This document shows, one piece after another, positions 1 through 11,850 of a DNA stretch of 64,000 bases. The notes beneath the pieces are model-generated. The model saw only the letters and a list, made by a program, of their open reading frames with translations, had not been told where the DNA came from and ran no database searches. The position numbers were made by a program, and so were the translations under genes. This DNA comes from Riptortus pedestris (taxonomy: Eukaryota > Arthropoda > Insecta > Hemiptera > Alydidae): NCBI GenBank assembly GCA_019009955.1, contig CM032233.1, forward strand, positions 62,567,501 through 62,631,500. The letters run 5' to 3'. Every line of letters starts with the position of its first letter. Position 1 is the stretch's first letter.

Positions 1-174
1 GTAACAGAGATATTTTGAATTTTCGAAATTCCTTCACTCTAAACCCCCCCCCCTCTTGTCCAATTTCAGCCGTTAACGAATTTGATCTTTCTTTTTACAT
101 AAAACGACTAGATATCGAGTTTGGTAACGATTAAACAAGAACTGCGACCGCTAGAGCGGTAACAGACAATATAT

Positions 175-263
<89 letters not shown>

Positions 264-361
264 CAGTTTTGAACGGACCTCATTTTCGTCATCTACTAAG
301 TAGAATCGATGGACATTTGCAGAAAAATGTCGAAAATCGCATCATGAGTACGACCTCAATA
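1..361 (+). mobile_element. HINE-like element, 3' part (cut by window start)
   Basis: Shows the family landmarks in order: the C-run with GTCC, the ACCGCT/AGCGGT palindrome followed by AACAGAC, (TA)n then (GA)n at about 165-260, AACGGACCTCATTTTCGTC and the GTACGACCTCAATAGC block. The terminal TTAAGG hairpin is missing because the copy breaks off at about 361. Confidence 0.8.
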
Positions 362-442
362 GCCTTCTGTTGCTATAGTACATGGCTTCATTAATGTATA
401 CTTTAGTATTATTTCCTGAGGGTTCTTAGAAATTGATGTTTT

Positions 443-567
443 AGAAGATTTCCCTTCTGGGAAATCAGCTATTGAGGTTGTACTAATGACGGAATTTTCG
501 ACATTTTTCTTCAAATGTCCATCGATCCTACTTAGTAGATGACGAAAATGAGGTCCGTTCAAAACTG

Positions 568-657
<90 letters not shown>

Positions 658-2104
658 TGTTACCGCTCTATTGTTCTGATTTTTTTTTGATATATAAGAA
701 ACTCTAAATTTAGTCGTTTTATGTAAAAAGAAAGATCAAGTTCGTTAACGGCTGAAATCGGACCAGTGGGAGGGGGGTTTAGAGGGGAGGATTTTCGAAA
801 ATTCGAAATATCTCCGTTACAATACGTCGGATCGAAATTGTATAGAATCAATCTTATTGCAAATTACATTTACTATAAATATTGTTCTATACATATTTTC
901 CGTATAATGAGTATTAACCGAGATATTTGTATTTTTTGTAATGAGTTCCGCTTTCAGTAAACCCCTACTCCTACTAGGGACATATTAATAATAAGCTGAT
1001 ATCTAATGAACCACCTCATTATTAGGTTAAATACAAAATATTGTTTTCAACAAAGCTTTATTTTACGAGGTACAAACAAATACGTTCTGTTGCCCCCCCC
1101 CTTTTCAAGAAAAAAGGGCTACAAAAATCTGAGTGATGAGATAGAAATTATTTTGATTCATTTCAAATTACTCCACTAACTATAATAAATAGTTTCCAAT
1201 AAAATTAATATTTTATATTCAGATATACGAGTATTTATTTAATTGTTTGTTTTTCCGGTCTATCTATCGATACTGCACTACAAGGTTGGCTAACCTGTTT
1301 TTTTACAATCCAGCCGTATTACGTTGTAGGAACTATTAACTTATATTGTAAATTCACTGAAAGATTTCTCATTGCCGTTTGTAATTATTCACTAATATTC
1401 ACGGAAGTGTTACCTGTTTGTATATTTATCTATTGTAAACCTTCACTGGCTAACCTGCTTGTTCCTTAATCATGTGAAAATCTCATAACCGTCTGAATCG
1501 TATTCCCCCCCCCTTTCTATTTTCTTCCCGGATTCCTCTATTTGGAATGGTTGTGATTAAAATTATTCTGGTCTATTATTAATTACAGTAATAGATATAA
1601 TAAATAGTTATATGAATAAAATTTATAACTTATATTCAAATATATTTCCGTAATTGCTTTTATTTCCGGTAAAAGCTGGCTAACCTGATTGTTTACAACT
1701 CTGACTGTTTGCTATCAGGAAGGTTCTTACCATTTGATTTGCCCTTTATTTGTTTACTTAATATTCACAGCAGTATTAAGTCTTACAAATAATGGATATG
1801 CTGTGGTACTATTTAGTGTTGGTTTAATAAGTGTTCAGAGCACTGCTATCATTAACGGTAAGTCCATCTTTTGTGTTCTAGTTGTTTTTTGAGATTGAAT
1901 TGTTTTTAATTTAATCTCGGAGCCTAACGGACGAGAGTTACTTTCCCGCCAAAAGCTAGTTCGGCCGTTTCTTTGACTGGCTCGGCTCTCGTGAAATTTC
2001 TCTATTGTAAAACTTCACTAAGCAGATTTCCCACGTGAAGTTTTACAATAGAGAAATTTCACGTGGGAAATCTGCTTAGTTTACGCAGCCCCTGCGTGAC
2101 GGAC
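443..2104 (-). mobile_element. HINE-like element, longest copy (about 1.66 kb)
   Basis: Runs from the AGCAGATTTCCC-type end (here AGAAGATTTCCC) to GCGTGACGGAC. Internal order: (TC)n(TA)n, the ACCGCT palindrome, the G-run block, a body with AATACTAAATATTG-like and TTTCCGGT segments, and the offset inverted repeat GGGAAATCTGCTTAG next to the 5' end. The body is partly duplicated (two TTTCCGGT blocks near 1250 and 1660). A 45-bp inverted duplication sits at 1991-2077. No coding capacity. Confidence 0.85.
1991..2077. repeat. Interleaved inverted duplication in HINE-like tail
   Basis: A 28-bp arm at 1991-2018 is perfectly inverted at 2034-2061, and a 16-bp arm at 2019-2034 is inverted at 2062-2077. 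The normal tail of other copies lacks the extra piece, so the segment equals the tail plus an inserted reverse complement of itself. Confidence 0.8.
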
Positions 2105-2960
2105 TTTTTTAGGTTAAGGTCTCCTGGCTTGTTCATTAGGATCATTAGAAAGTTTTTTATTTTTATTTTTTTTATTATTTGTTTATATTAGACGATATCA
2201 ATTTAGAGAAATTATTACCCCATTACTAATTGCATTTTTATTTTTGAACCTAAAGAACTGTTCTTCTGTTGAAAAGTTTATTCTTCTTTATCTTTTTCAG
2301 AATATTCTCTATGTTTTCATCTTATTTATAGGGTATACCGCGAATAACTATTGATTTTTAAAATTTGTTAGAACTCATTATCTAACTTTTTTTTTTAATT
2401 TTACAAATTTCATACCTGAATAACTCGTTTTCCGTTTTTAGTTTTATTATCTCGGCTTGAAATTGTTGTATAGCTGAGCAGGCATTATTGCTCTCTTCTA
2501 AAGAAGATATCAAATCTGCTAGTTGGGTTTTAATTTCATCAATATCCCCTTTTAACTCAGCGAAAAATAGCATCAAGCTTTAGTATAAGACATGAAATAA
2601 TAGGCATAAAGAAGAGGGGGAATTCGAGAATTAAAAATATTCCTGTAATCATGAATGGGATCGTAAAATGTTATAGAACCCATCTTGTAGAAACCGTTGA
2701 TGATCTACAATAGTTGTTCTATGCTATGTTTGGTAACTCAACTCACTAATACACCTGTGTGGACACACAGAACACTTTTCACGGCACTACACTCGCTAAA
2801 AATAAAGTAAAACGCAATGAGGAGCGACAAAGAACCGATCTTACCATAAATGCGTTCCAAGCCGAAATAATGAATAATCACTTATTAATTTACGAGTAAA
2901 CTTTTTCAGGCGAACTTACTTCCAGGAAGGTTAAAATCAAAGACCGTCATGCTTCCTGCC
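2105..2960. other. AT-rich stretch with a short coiled-coil ORF and a degraded HINE-like piece
   Basis: No recognised gene. A minus-strand ORF at 2382-2576 is listed separately. At about 2615-2740 the GGGGGAATTCGAGAATT and ATAGAACCCATCTTGT segments match the HINE-like body, heavily diverged. A (TA)n tract at about 2970-3011 follows. Confidence 0.5.
2382..2576 (-). CDS. Small coiled-coil ORF, unrecognised
   Basis: 64 residues after the first Met. The sequence has heptad-spaced Leu/Ile (LKGDIDEIKTQL, LISSLEES, IIKLKTENELF) and ends in a basic KIKKK tail, typical of a parallel coiled coil such as those in retroelement ORF1 proteins. No domain can be named and no flanking exons or retroelement are visible. 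It may be a chance reading frame or a relic. Confidence 0.25.
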   Translation of the reverse strand: MMLFFAELKGDIDEIKTQLADLISSLEESNNACSAIQQFQAEIIKLKTENELFRYEICKIKKKS

Positions 2961-2967
2961 CTTCACA

Positions 2968-3012
<45 letters not shown>

Positions 3013-3014
<2 letters not shown>

Positions 3015-4017
3015 ATATAAAATTGTAACCTCTGTCTGTACATTGATTTTTTCCGTAGCTTTTTTCTAAGTAACTTTTGTTAAATACACTTTTGCAATAT
3101 ACTGAAGTATAAATGAGGTATACTCCAAAAACTACTTTTATTTGACACAAATGACTGAACCGAACTGAACTAAACTCGGTAGTATGTGAATTAGCATTAA
3201 CTCCTCCATGATTATAAGCTGTACAATCATTTCTAGGGACTAGCAGGAGTGGGTTAGTTTGTACTTTAGAGTAACTTTTGTTATATACACGTTTGTTGAA
3301 TATCGAATAATAAACAAGATATACGCTAAAAACTATAGCGGGCATGATCAGTTAAAGTTTTAAAGGGTACAAAAAACAAAACCCGTAAGTGGGTTGGTAT
3401 TAATGTCTCTTTAATTATAAGGTATATTAAATTTATTAGGAACGAACGGAAGTAGGGGTTACAAATATTACTTTAGGCCGAGCTATATGGTGTAACCTGT
3501 GCATAAACAGATTGATAAGTATTCATTAAACTTTATTTCATAATGACATATTCTGTCAAATGACGTTCATTTTTTTTAGTAGTATGCGATAGTTCTGAGT
3601 ATTATTATGGTTAGTGTGAAGCTTATAAATCTCCGCCCCCCCCACCCAACTTAATCTAAATTAAGTTGTAATTACATAACATTTGTCAGAGTAATTTGTT
3701 TTCTCCAGAAAAGATATTATTAAAACATTCCCATGGTCTAATATTTAGAATAACTGAATTTACAAATAGTTTGAACCAAAGAATGTTATGTTTTGACAAA
3801 AAGCGGGAGCTGCCCTGGCAGCCGGGTTTTGGCTCGGCCACCTTTGGCAGAAAGAGGCAGATGATGCTTAATAATTGCTGTAGTTACTAGGATAAATAGT
3901 AACGTAAAGAATTGAGACGGGAAGTGCAAAAATGTGCATTCTAAAGCCAAAAGAAATTACAATCATCCCCGAACAACGCAGGCATGATTTCCCAAGCGAA
4001 GCCGGGTACCTTAGCTA

Positions 4018-4018
<1 letters not shown>
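3013..4018 (+). mobile_element. Helitron-like copy with TC start and CTAG end
   Basis: Starts TCTATATAAAATTGTAACC directly after A and ends with TTTCCCAAGCGAAGCCGGG, TACCTTAGCTAG and then T, so the A|TC...CTAG|T arrangement of Helitrons is met. Between the ends are blocks of the roughly 300-bp internal unit (AGTAACTTTTGTTA, GAGATATACGCTAAAAAC, AACTCGGTATGTGAATTAGC). No Rep/helicase coding, so non-autonomous. Confidence 0.8.

Positions 4019-4020
<2 letters not shown>

Positions 4021-4051
<31 letters not shown>
4021..4051. repeat. (TA)n between two inverted Helitron 3' ends
   Basis: A pure TA run of about 15 units that separates the + Helitron end at 4018 from the - end near 4053, making a palindrome-like junction. 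Confidence 0.85.
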
Positions 4052-4052
<1 letters not shown>

Positions 4053-4053
<1 letters not shown>

Positions 4054-4275
4054 TTCCTAAGGTACCCGGCTTCGCCCGGGAATTCATTTGAGGCTCAATG
4101 AAGATGGTATTTTTTTTTGGCAAGGCATTACTTTCCACAATATTTTGACATTTCCCCGTTACAGTGTTTCGGGTTTATACCCATTGTTGCTGTGGATTTG
4201 TTAATAATAAAATTATTTGTTATGTAAAGCTTTACAATCCTCAATATTTTTATATTTCCCATCTCCTGTGCATGC
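4053..4275 (-). mobile_element. Helitron-like 3' fragment
   Basis: Reverse copy of the Helitron tail: hairpin GGTACCCGGCTTCGCCCGGG, then CTCAATGAAGATGGTATT and GGCAAGGC, as in the tails at 7768 and 34330. The last bases read TTAGGAAG in place of CTAG, so the terminus is altered. Confidence 0.75.
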
Positions 4276-5119
4276 AGTTTTTTTTTATAACGTAATATAA
4301 TTCATAATCATAGAAAGTATTCTGTCTTCCAAATCATGTATGAATAAAAGTTCCTTTCTCTTGCTGCGGTACAAAGCCCAACTGTGCGGTGACATATGTT
4401 TTAGGTACGTCATAACTGCTATTAAAAATACTCTTTTGTTAGTCTCGATTGTAAACTGTATATTCATATTAGTACATAGTGGTGTGTTCAGTAATGTATA
4501 TTATATATTAACGGACCAGAATTAATAAATATCAGAAATAACTGGGTGCACCATCCGCGCGTTCAACCTTTTAAATTATTTATTTATGATATATAAACAA
4601 AATCATATTCTTGAGAATAAAAGTAGAAGCAAACAAGTAACATGTAAACCCAGACCAATATGAAGTCGGCAGGGAAGCGGCAGAACTGATAGGTTAATGG
4701 AAGTATCTGCAAACCTCTTTGGCTCAGTTCTACCAACCTACTACTCATTTAGGATCTCAAATAATACATTAAATTTTAGTAACAAATCTGATTACATTAT
4801 CTACATAATACTAAAACGGTTTGTTCAAATGTTTTTCACGGTTTAATTAAATAAAGTATTAAATACACTTAGGGGCAAACTGCTCGTTTCTCATGAATTA
4901 ACATTTGGAAGAAGAGAAGGGAGGGGGGGGGGGGAGAATACTTTAATTGATGCAACGTGCTACTGGGGTTAACTAAATAACATAGATTTGAATTATTAAG
5001 GTTAAAATATTAACATAGATTTGAAGTAATTTATCCAGGTGATGTATCTGGTAGTTCAAATTGGAAAGAATTTTTGAGCAAATCAACATAACTACGCAAA
5101 TTACTTGTTTCATACGTTG
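4276..5119. other. Unique AT-rich stretch, no gene seen
   Basis: Contains only short reading frames without recognisable motifs and a poly-G run near 4922-4935. A HINE-like or Helitron origin cannot be shown here. Confidence 0.5.
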
Positions 5120-5377
5120 TTATACGAAAAATGTATAAAACAAAAGTTAATCGAAATAACAATGTAAACAGCTATTGTTATGTGCACGTTTGCCGAAAAT
5201 GAAATATTGCGAATTTTTATTTCAGGCCTCCCTTATAACCATCACTCCCGTTCGTACCGAAAAATTGTAATATAGCTTATAATCATGGAAGAATTAATGC
5301 TAATTCACATACCGAGTTTTGTTATGTTCGGTTCATCGTTAGTGCCCAATAAAATTGTTGACTTCCGCTTTAGTTTT
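5120..5377 (-). mobile_element. Helitron-like interior, left half (split by a HINE-like copy)
   Basis: Reverse copy of the internal unit (AACATAACAAAACTCGG and GGGCACTAACGATT complements). It continues at 6100-6220 after the inserted element at 5378-6099. Confidence 0.7.
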
Positions 5378-6099
<722 letters not shown>

Positions 6100-6715
6100 T
6101 TTTTAGTGTATATCTTGTTTATACTTCGTTATACGAAAAAATTGAATATAAGATAAGTTACTTTAAATAGCAAAATAAACCAGTTTTGTCATATATTTGT
6201 CATTTATAACATATTTGTTGTTTATCATATTTGTCATAAGGGGGGGGGTAGTGGGGGAATTCGGTAATTCGAAATATCTCCGTCATTATGAGTCGAATCC
6301 AAAAATTATATAGAACCAATATTGTTTAACTATTCATGGTCTAGAATAGTTGTCTGTGCATATTCTCTTTAACTCACATATAAAGCAAGTTATTTGTACT
6401 TACTTTTTGGTTTTCTGTCACCACTAACTCCTCCCCCCCCCCTCCTTCTATTCATCAGTATTTTACATATAAATAGAGACTATGTGGCGAATTGAGATCA
6501 CAGGTGTACGTAACGGATTTTAGAAGAGGATTCAAAAACAGGCTCCTTAATGTTGATTGTGTCTTATTATAGGAAGTGGTGTTAAAGGTCTTACTTATGA
6601 ATGCGCATACACTTAAGCGTTCAGCGCACTTATTAAATTTAATCTTATTAAAATATATCATCAGTCTCAAAACTATTCGCTCTAATTGATGTATCTTTCT
6701 ACAATATATTTATAT
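6100..6715. mobile_element. Helitron-like right half, then degraded HINE-like piece
   Basis: 6100-6220 continues the reverse Helitron unit (TTAGTGTATATCTTGTTTATAC). 6240-6440 has the G-run block, ATATCTCCGTCATTATG and a trailing C-run, a diverged HINE-like body in - orientation. 6441-6715 is unassigned. Confidence 0.5.
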
Positions 6716-6719
6716 GGGT

Positions 6720-7794
6720 CTAGTGTTTAATGTTTAGGTTTTCGTTTCCTATTGGTTTTTCGGCAAATATAAACATAACAAAAGTTGTTTATTTTGTTAT
6801 TTAGAGTAACTTTTTTTATAACACTTTTTTCGTATACCGAACTATAAACGAGATATACGCTAAAACCTATAGCGGAAGTGAACAATTTTATTTGGGACAA
6901 AAGACCCAACTGAAATAAATAAAACTCGGTATGTGTATTAGCACTATCGCTTTCATTATAACAAGCAATGCCAGCATTTCTAGGGATGGGCTGGAGTGGG
7001 GGTTGTAAGGGATGCCTGAATTTAAAAATAGCGGTATTTTGTTTTCAATTCGTTTTTCGGCAAATATGAACATAACAAAAGTTGTTTATTTTGTTATTTA
7101 GAGTAACTTTTGTGATATTCATTTTTGTCTTTTAACAAAGTATAAACGAGATATACCCTATAAACTAAAACGGGAGTCAACTATTTCATTGGGCGCTAAC
7201 GATTAAACCAAACTTAAAAAAACTCGGTATGTCAATTAGCATTAATTCTTCCATGACTATAAGCTATATTAAAATTTTTAGGTTAGAACGGGAGTGGGGG
7301 TTATAAGGGAGGCCTGAAATAAAAATTCGCGATATTTCATTGTCTATTTGTTTTTCGACAAACATGGAACATAACAAAAGTTGTTTTTTTTTTGGTTATT
7401 TAGATTAACTTTTGTTTTGTACATTTCTCCAGGAACAATGTGTGGAGCAAGTAATTTTCATAGAAATATTGATATGCTCAACAATTCATTCCAATTTGAA
7501 CTATGAGGTACCCCACCTGGAAAAATTAATTCAAACCTATGTTAATATTTTGTCCTTAATGACTGAAATCTATGCATAATGCACAGGAGACGGGAAATAT
7601 GACAAATTGGAGGACAGTGAAGTCTTACATAAAAAATTAATTTTATTATTAACAAATGCCAACAACGGGTATAAACCCTAAACACTGGGATGGGTAAATG
7701 TCAAAATAGTGTGCAAAGTAAAGCCTTGCCAAAAAAATACCATCACCATTCAGCCTCAAATCAATTCCCGGGCGAAGCCGGGTATCTGAGCTAG
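6720..7794 (+). mobile_element. Helitron-like copy with tandem roughly 300-bp units
   Basis: AAAAGTTGTTTATTTTGTTA blocks recur near 6779, 7076 and 7374 (period about 298 bp). Each unit carries AGTAACTTTT, ATATACGCTAAAA, AACTCGGTATGT and GGAGTGGGGGTT. The tail is CAATTCCCGGGCGAAGCCGG, TATCTGAG and CTAG at 7791-7794. The 5' end is not clear. Confidence 0.7.
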
Positions 7795-8864
7795 TATATA
7801 TAAAATTGTAACCTCTGTCTGTACATTGATTTTTTTCGCGAAATTTCACGATAACTTTTCGTTTCACATGTCATAGACACCATAACTGCATTTTGTTTCT
7901 TTGGTGTCTGTTTGTTTGTTTATTTGTTTGGTTGATTGTTTGTTTGTTACCTTTTCACGCATAAACGGCTAAACCGAATTTTATGAAACTTGGTATGTAT
8001 ATTACTACTGACCCAACTTAGACTTTAGGCTATGTTAATATTCTCTGAGACGTACAGGAGTGGGGGTTATAAGGGAGGGCTGAAATTCAAAATAGCAATA
8101 TTTCGTTTCCTAATGCATTTTCGACAATTATGCACATAACAAAAGTTGTTTATTTTGATATTTGGAGTAACTTTTGTTATATACACTTTTGTCGTATACC
8201 TAAGTATAAATGAGTGCGTGTGGTGTGTTATACGTTAAAAACTACTGCGGAAGTCAACAATTTTATTTGGCACAAAAAACTCAACCGAACTAAACCAAAC
8301 TCGGTATGTGAATTAGCACTAACGCCTTCCTTATAATAAGCCATACTAACATTTCTAGGGACGGGCAGGAGTGGGGGTTATAAGGGAGGCCTGAAATTAA
8401 ATATAGTGATATTTCGTTTCCTATTGGGGTTTCGGCAAATATGCACATTACAAAAGTTGTTTATTTCGTTATTTAGAGAAATTTGCTCAACAATTCTTTT
8501 CAATATGAACTACCAGGTACCTCACCTGGAGAAATTAATTCAAATTATAATATATTATTATAATATTTTGTCCTTAATAATTTAAATCTATGCATAATGC
8601 ACAGGAAACGGAAAATATGACAATATGGAGGACAGTGAAGTCTTACATAAAAAATTAATTTTGTATTGTAACGTCTGTCTCTAAAAATTAAGAAAACAAA
8701 TTCTATATGTTTACTTTAGTTACCAAATATGTAGGTATATGACCTAAACACGAAGACGAAAAAATGTAAAAATATTGTGCACTTAAAAGCCTTGCCAAAA
8801 AAAAAAATTTCGTCATCATTCTGCCTCTAATGATTTCCCGAGCGAAGCCGTGTACCATAGTTAG
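7795..8864 (+). mobile_element. Helitron-like copy, directly abutting the previous one
   Basis: Begins at the base after the previous CTAG: TATATATAAAATTGTAACC, CTGTCTGTACATTG, CACGCATAAACGGCTAAACC, two internal 300-bp units (AAAAGTTG blocks near 8141 and 8449), and the tail hairpin TTTCCCGAGCGAAGCCGTG with TTAG at 8861-8864 in place of CTAG. Confidence 0.75.
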
Positions 8865-9525
8865 TACATATGTATATGAAATTGGAACCTCTGTCTGTAC
8901 ATTGATTTTTTTTTCTCAAAATTTCACGATACTTTTTCGTTTCTCATGCAATAGACACGATATCTTGGCACACCTAAACTTCTGAACCGAATTTTATGAA
9001 ATTTGGCATGTATATTACTACTAACCCAACTTAGACTATTGTCTATATTAATGTTATTACAGACGAGCACGAGTGGGGTATAGGGGAAGCCCGAAAGAAG
9101 AATTGCAATATTTCGTTTCCTATTGGTTTTACGGCAAAAATGCACATAACAAAAGTTTTTAATTTTATTATATAAAGTAACTTTTGTTAAATACACTTTT
9201 TTCGTGTACCCAAGTATAAATGAGATATACGCTGAATCTATATTGAGAGACAACAATTTTATTAGGCGCAAAAGACTGAACCGAACTAAAAGAATAACTC
9301 TTAAATATCCTTATATAATTATCTATGTAACAAAATTGTAGAATAATCCCGTAAATTACCTTCCATAATTATTCAATAAACAAACATATAGAATAATAAT
9401 GTAAATAACCTGGTAGAATAACTCGTTAAATTTCTTAAATAAAGCGCGACGGGTTTTTATGTTAAAGCAAATGATCTTTTGTAATGGGTTGAAATACTCC
9501 TTTTGGGACTTCATGTTAAAAAGTC
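8865..9525 (+). mobile_element. Helitron-like copy, third in tandem, 3' truncated
   Basis: Starts ATATGAAATTGGAACCTCTG after the previous tail. It matches 34567-36270 in order, including CTTAAATATCCTTATATAA and GGGTTGAAAT segments, but lacks the HINE-like insertion present there. It therefore serves as the empty-site counterpart. Confidence 0.7.
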
Positions 9526-10320
9526 GGTCAGTCAGGGGCTGCGTAAACTAAGCAGATATCCCGCGCTCTGGTATAATACACGAGTCATCTCATCTCATGG
9601 ATTCTGTATTTCTAAAGAAAAACCTGATGGGTAGAAGAGGGGGTTTACGGAACTCTGAAAACTAGTAAGTACGAATAACTTGCTTTATATTTTAGTTTTA
9701 AAATAATTTATAGAACAACATCTTTGGAGAATCTAATAGAATAGGTTTTATAACATTTTTCGATTGCACTCATACTACGAAGATATTTTGCATTTTCGAA
9801 CTTCCCATCCTCTAAACTTCCCCAACTCCTTGTCCAACTTCGGCCATTTAGCCATTAACGAATGTAAACTTCAGTTTAGGCTGAAAATGCTAAATTTTGA
9901 GTATGGTATAGACCAAATAAACGAGTCAACGAGATGTTCAAGTCAAGGAATAAAATTTAAGACGTCATCACAAAACCTATTTGCATGTATCTAACATCGT
10001 AAAGAACTTTGAAAACAAAATTTGGTATTTATGCTTGGAAAAGACGTTTCACATTTCGCTAATTAGCGAATTATTAAGGGCGATTACTAGAAGTGGGGGT
10101 TTACTGGGGGATCAGGAGGAGAAAAAGTGTATAAGAGAAAATTTATAGAAAATTAAATTTTCGACAAGATGATTCTATACAATTTTTGATACTGATAATA
10201 TCGGAGATATTCGGAATTTTCAATTATTTCTCCCTACCCCAGCCCTATCTGGTCCGATTTCAGCCGTTGAAGAACTTGATCTTTAGCTTCACATAAAACG
10301 TTTAAATATCTAGTTTGTTA
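9526..10320 (+). mobile_element. Old HINE-like remnants
   Basis: 9528-9570 is a diverged 5' end (GTCAGTCAGGGGCTGCGTAA, CTAAGCAGAT). 9740-9985 and 10140-10315 carry diverged body blocks (GATATTTTGCATTTTCGAA; GGTCCGATTTCAGCCGTTGA). Too decayed to delimit single copies. Confidence 0.55.
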
Positions 10321-10336
10321 ACAATATATTTATATG

Positions 10337-10560
10337 CTAACTAAGGTATCCGGCTTCGCTCGGGAAATCTTTTCAGGCTGAATGATGACGGTATTTTTTT
10401 TGGCGCGTCTAGGCGCATTGTTTTCCCGTAAGAGACTGGCAGGGGACTTATAGAATAGAGATTTTAGTTTTGAAGAATAAATGAAAATAAGTCCCTAATC
10501 AATCCCTCTCCACTGTTTGACACACCGTAAATAAATGAAATCATAGTCATATATAACATT
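10337..10560 (-). mobile_element. Helitron-like 3' fragment, second subfamily
   Basis: Reverse tail with hairpin TATCCGGCTTCGCTCGGGAA, then CTGAATGATGACGGTATT. Its body (GTAAGAGACTGGCAGGGGAC, AATCCCTCTCCACTGTTTG) is shared, inverted, with 59600-59820, so these two form a distinct subfamily. Confidence 0.65.
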
Positions 10561-11185
10561 TATTATATTTAAATATCATCTATAATGCACATATTTCCTG
10601 TCAAAACCAACCCTAGCTTAGATATATACATAATGGTAAATTTGAGTAGAAAGCAAATACATTTCACAGGTCTAAGCCTCCCGACAACTTCCGACCCCGC
10701 TTGAGTGCTATCAACGTTGCTTTATTTAAATTATTTATTCAAAACACGAAAAAGGAATTTTCTAGTAATTTGTATACCTGGTGTAAATAAATAACAGTAG
10801 TGACCTAAAAATAATTGAATTTATATTGTAAAAGCGATGTGAGGGAAATAATTTGAAGAACCCCCCCCCCCCCGCATCCTGAATTCAAATTGAGTTTCAA
10901 CGCATTTTGTATTTTGTTATAATGACATTACCAAGTAACTTTTAATAGTTAAGGATAGTACTTAGTCATTGCAATATCGTTAATATATTGTAGAAAATAA
11001 GGTCATATACACGATAATCCTAAAGTTTGATTCGACACAACTTCAACACAAGTTGTGCAAATTCAACATGACTTCGTCTATATAATACATTATACAAAGT
11101 CGAATACATTTTATATAAGCCTATAAACATAAAATCATTTGTCATAATATACCTGTGTTAAAACACTTTAATGAGTACTAATAAA
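10561..11185. other. Unique AT-rich stretch
   Basis: No gene or recognised element; includes a 14-base C run near 10861. Confidence 0.45.
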
Positions 11186-11731
11186 TTCCGTCACGCAGGG
11201 GCTGCGTAAACTAAGCAGTTTTCTCACGTGAAGTTATACAGTAGATAAATCCAATAACAACTGTCGTAGTAAGGTATCTCTAAACCTATTCAAGAGGGAC
11301 GAGTAGTTATAGAAACGGCCGTCAGAGCTCTCGGCGGAACGTGCCGAACATAGCCGACCCCTGCCGATCACACACAGAATACAAATGCAAATATCTCGGT
11401 TAATATTCAAGATAGAGAATAAATGTATAGAACAACATTTATAGTAAATTTAATTTGCAATAAGATTGGCTCAATACAATTTTTCGATCCGACGTATAGT
11501 AACGGAGATATTTCGAATTTTCGAAAATCCTCCCCTCTAAACCCCCCCCCCTCCCACTGGTCCGATTTCAGCCGTTAACGAACTTGATCTTTCTTTTTAC
11601 ATAAAAAGACTAAATAACGAGTTTGGTAACGATCAAACATAAATTGGGACCGCTGGAGCGGTAACAGACAAATATATATATACAGTTTTGAACGGACCTC
11701 AATAGCTGATTTCACTTAAGGGAAATCTGCT
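11186..11731 (+). mobile_element. HINE-like element, short-body type
   Basis: Starts TTCCGTCACGCAGGGGCTGC, has CTAAGCAGTTTTCTCACGTG, a short-type body with GAAACGGCCGTC, the C-run block, the ACCGCT palindrome, only a short TA run, and TTAAGGGAAATCTGCTAA at the end. The AACGGACC block passes almost directly into the terminal hairpin, so part of the 3' arm is deleted. Confidence 0.8.
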
Positions 11732-11815
11732 AATATAGCTTATGATCAGGAAGGTGTTAGTACTAAATTACATACTGAGTTCGGTTAAATCAATCAATGT
11801 ACACAAAGAGGTTAC

Positions 11816-11850
<35 letters not shown>

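Noticed and set aside
6720..8864. Plain satellite array
   Set aside because: The 300-bp units are bounded by Helitron-type ends and occur in dispersed copies elsewhere in the window.
9764..9994. A 76-residue protein
   Set aside because: It lies wholly in a decayed HINE-like body whose other copies are not open in this frame.
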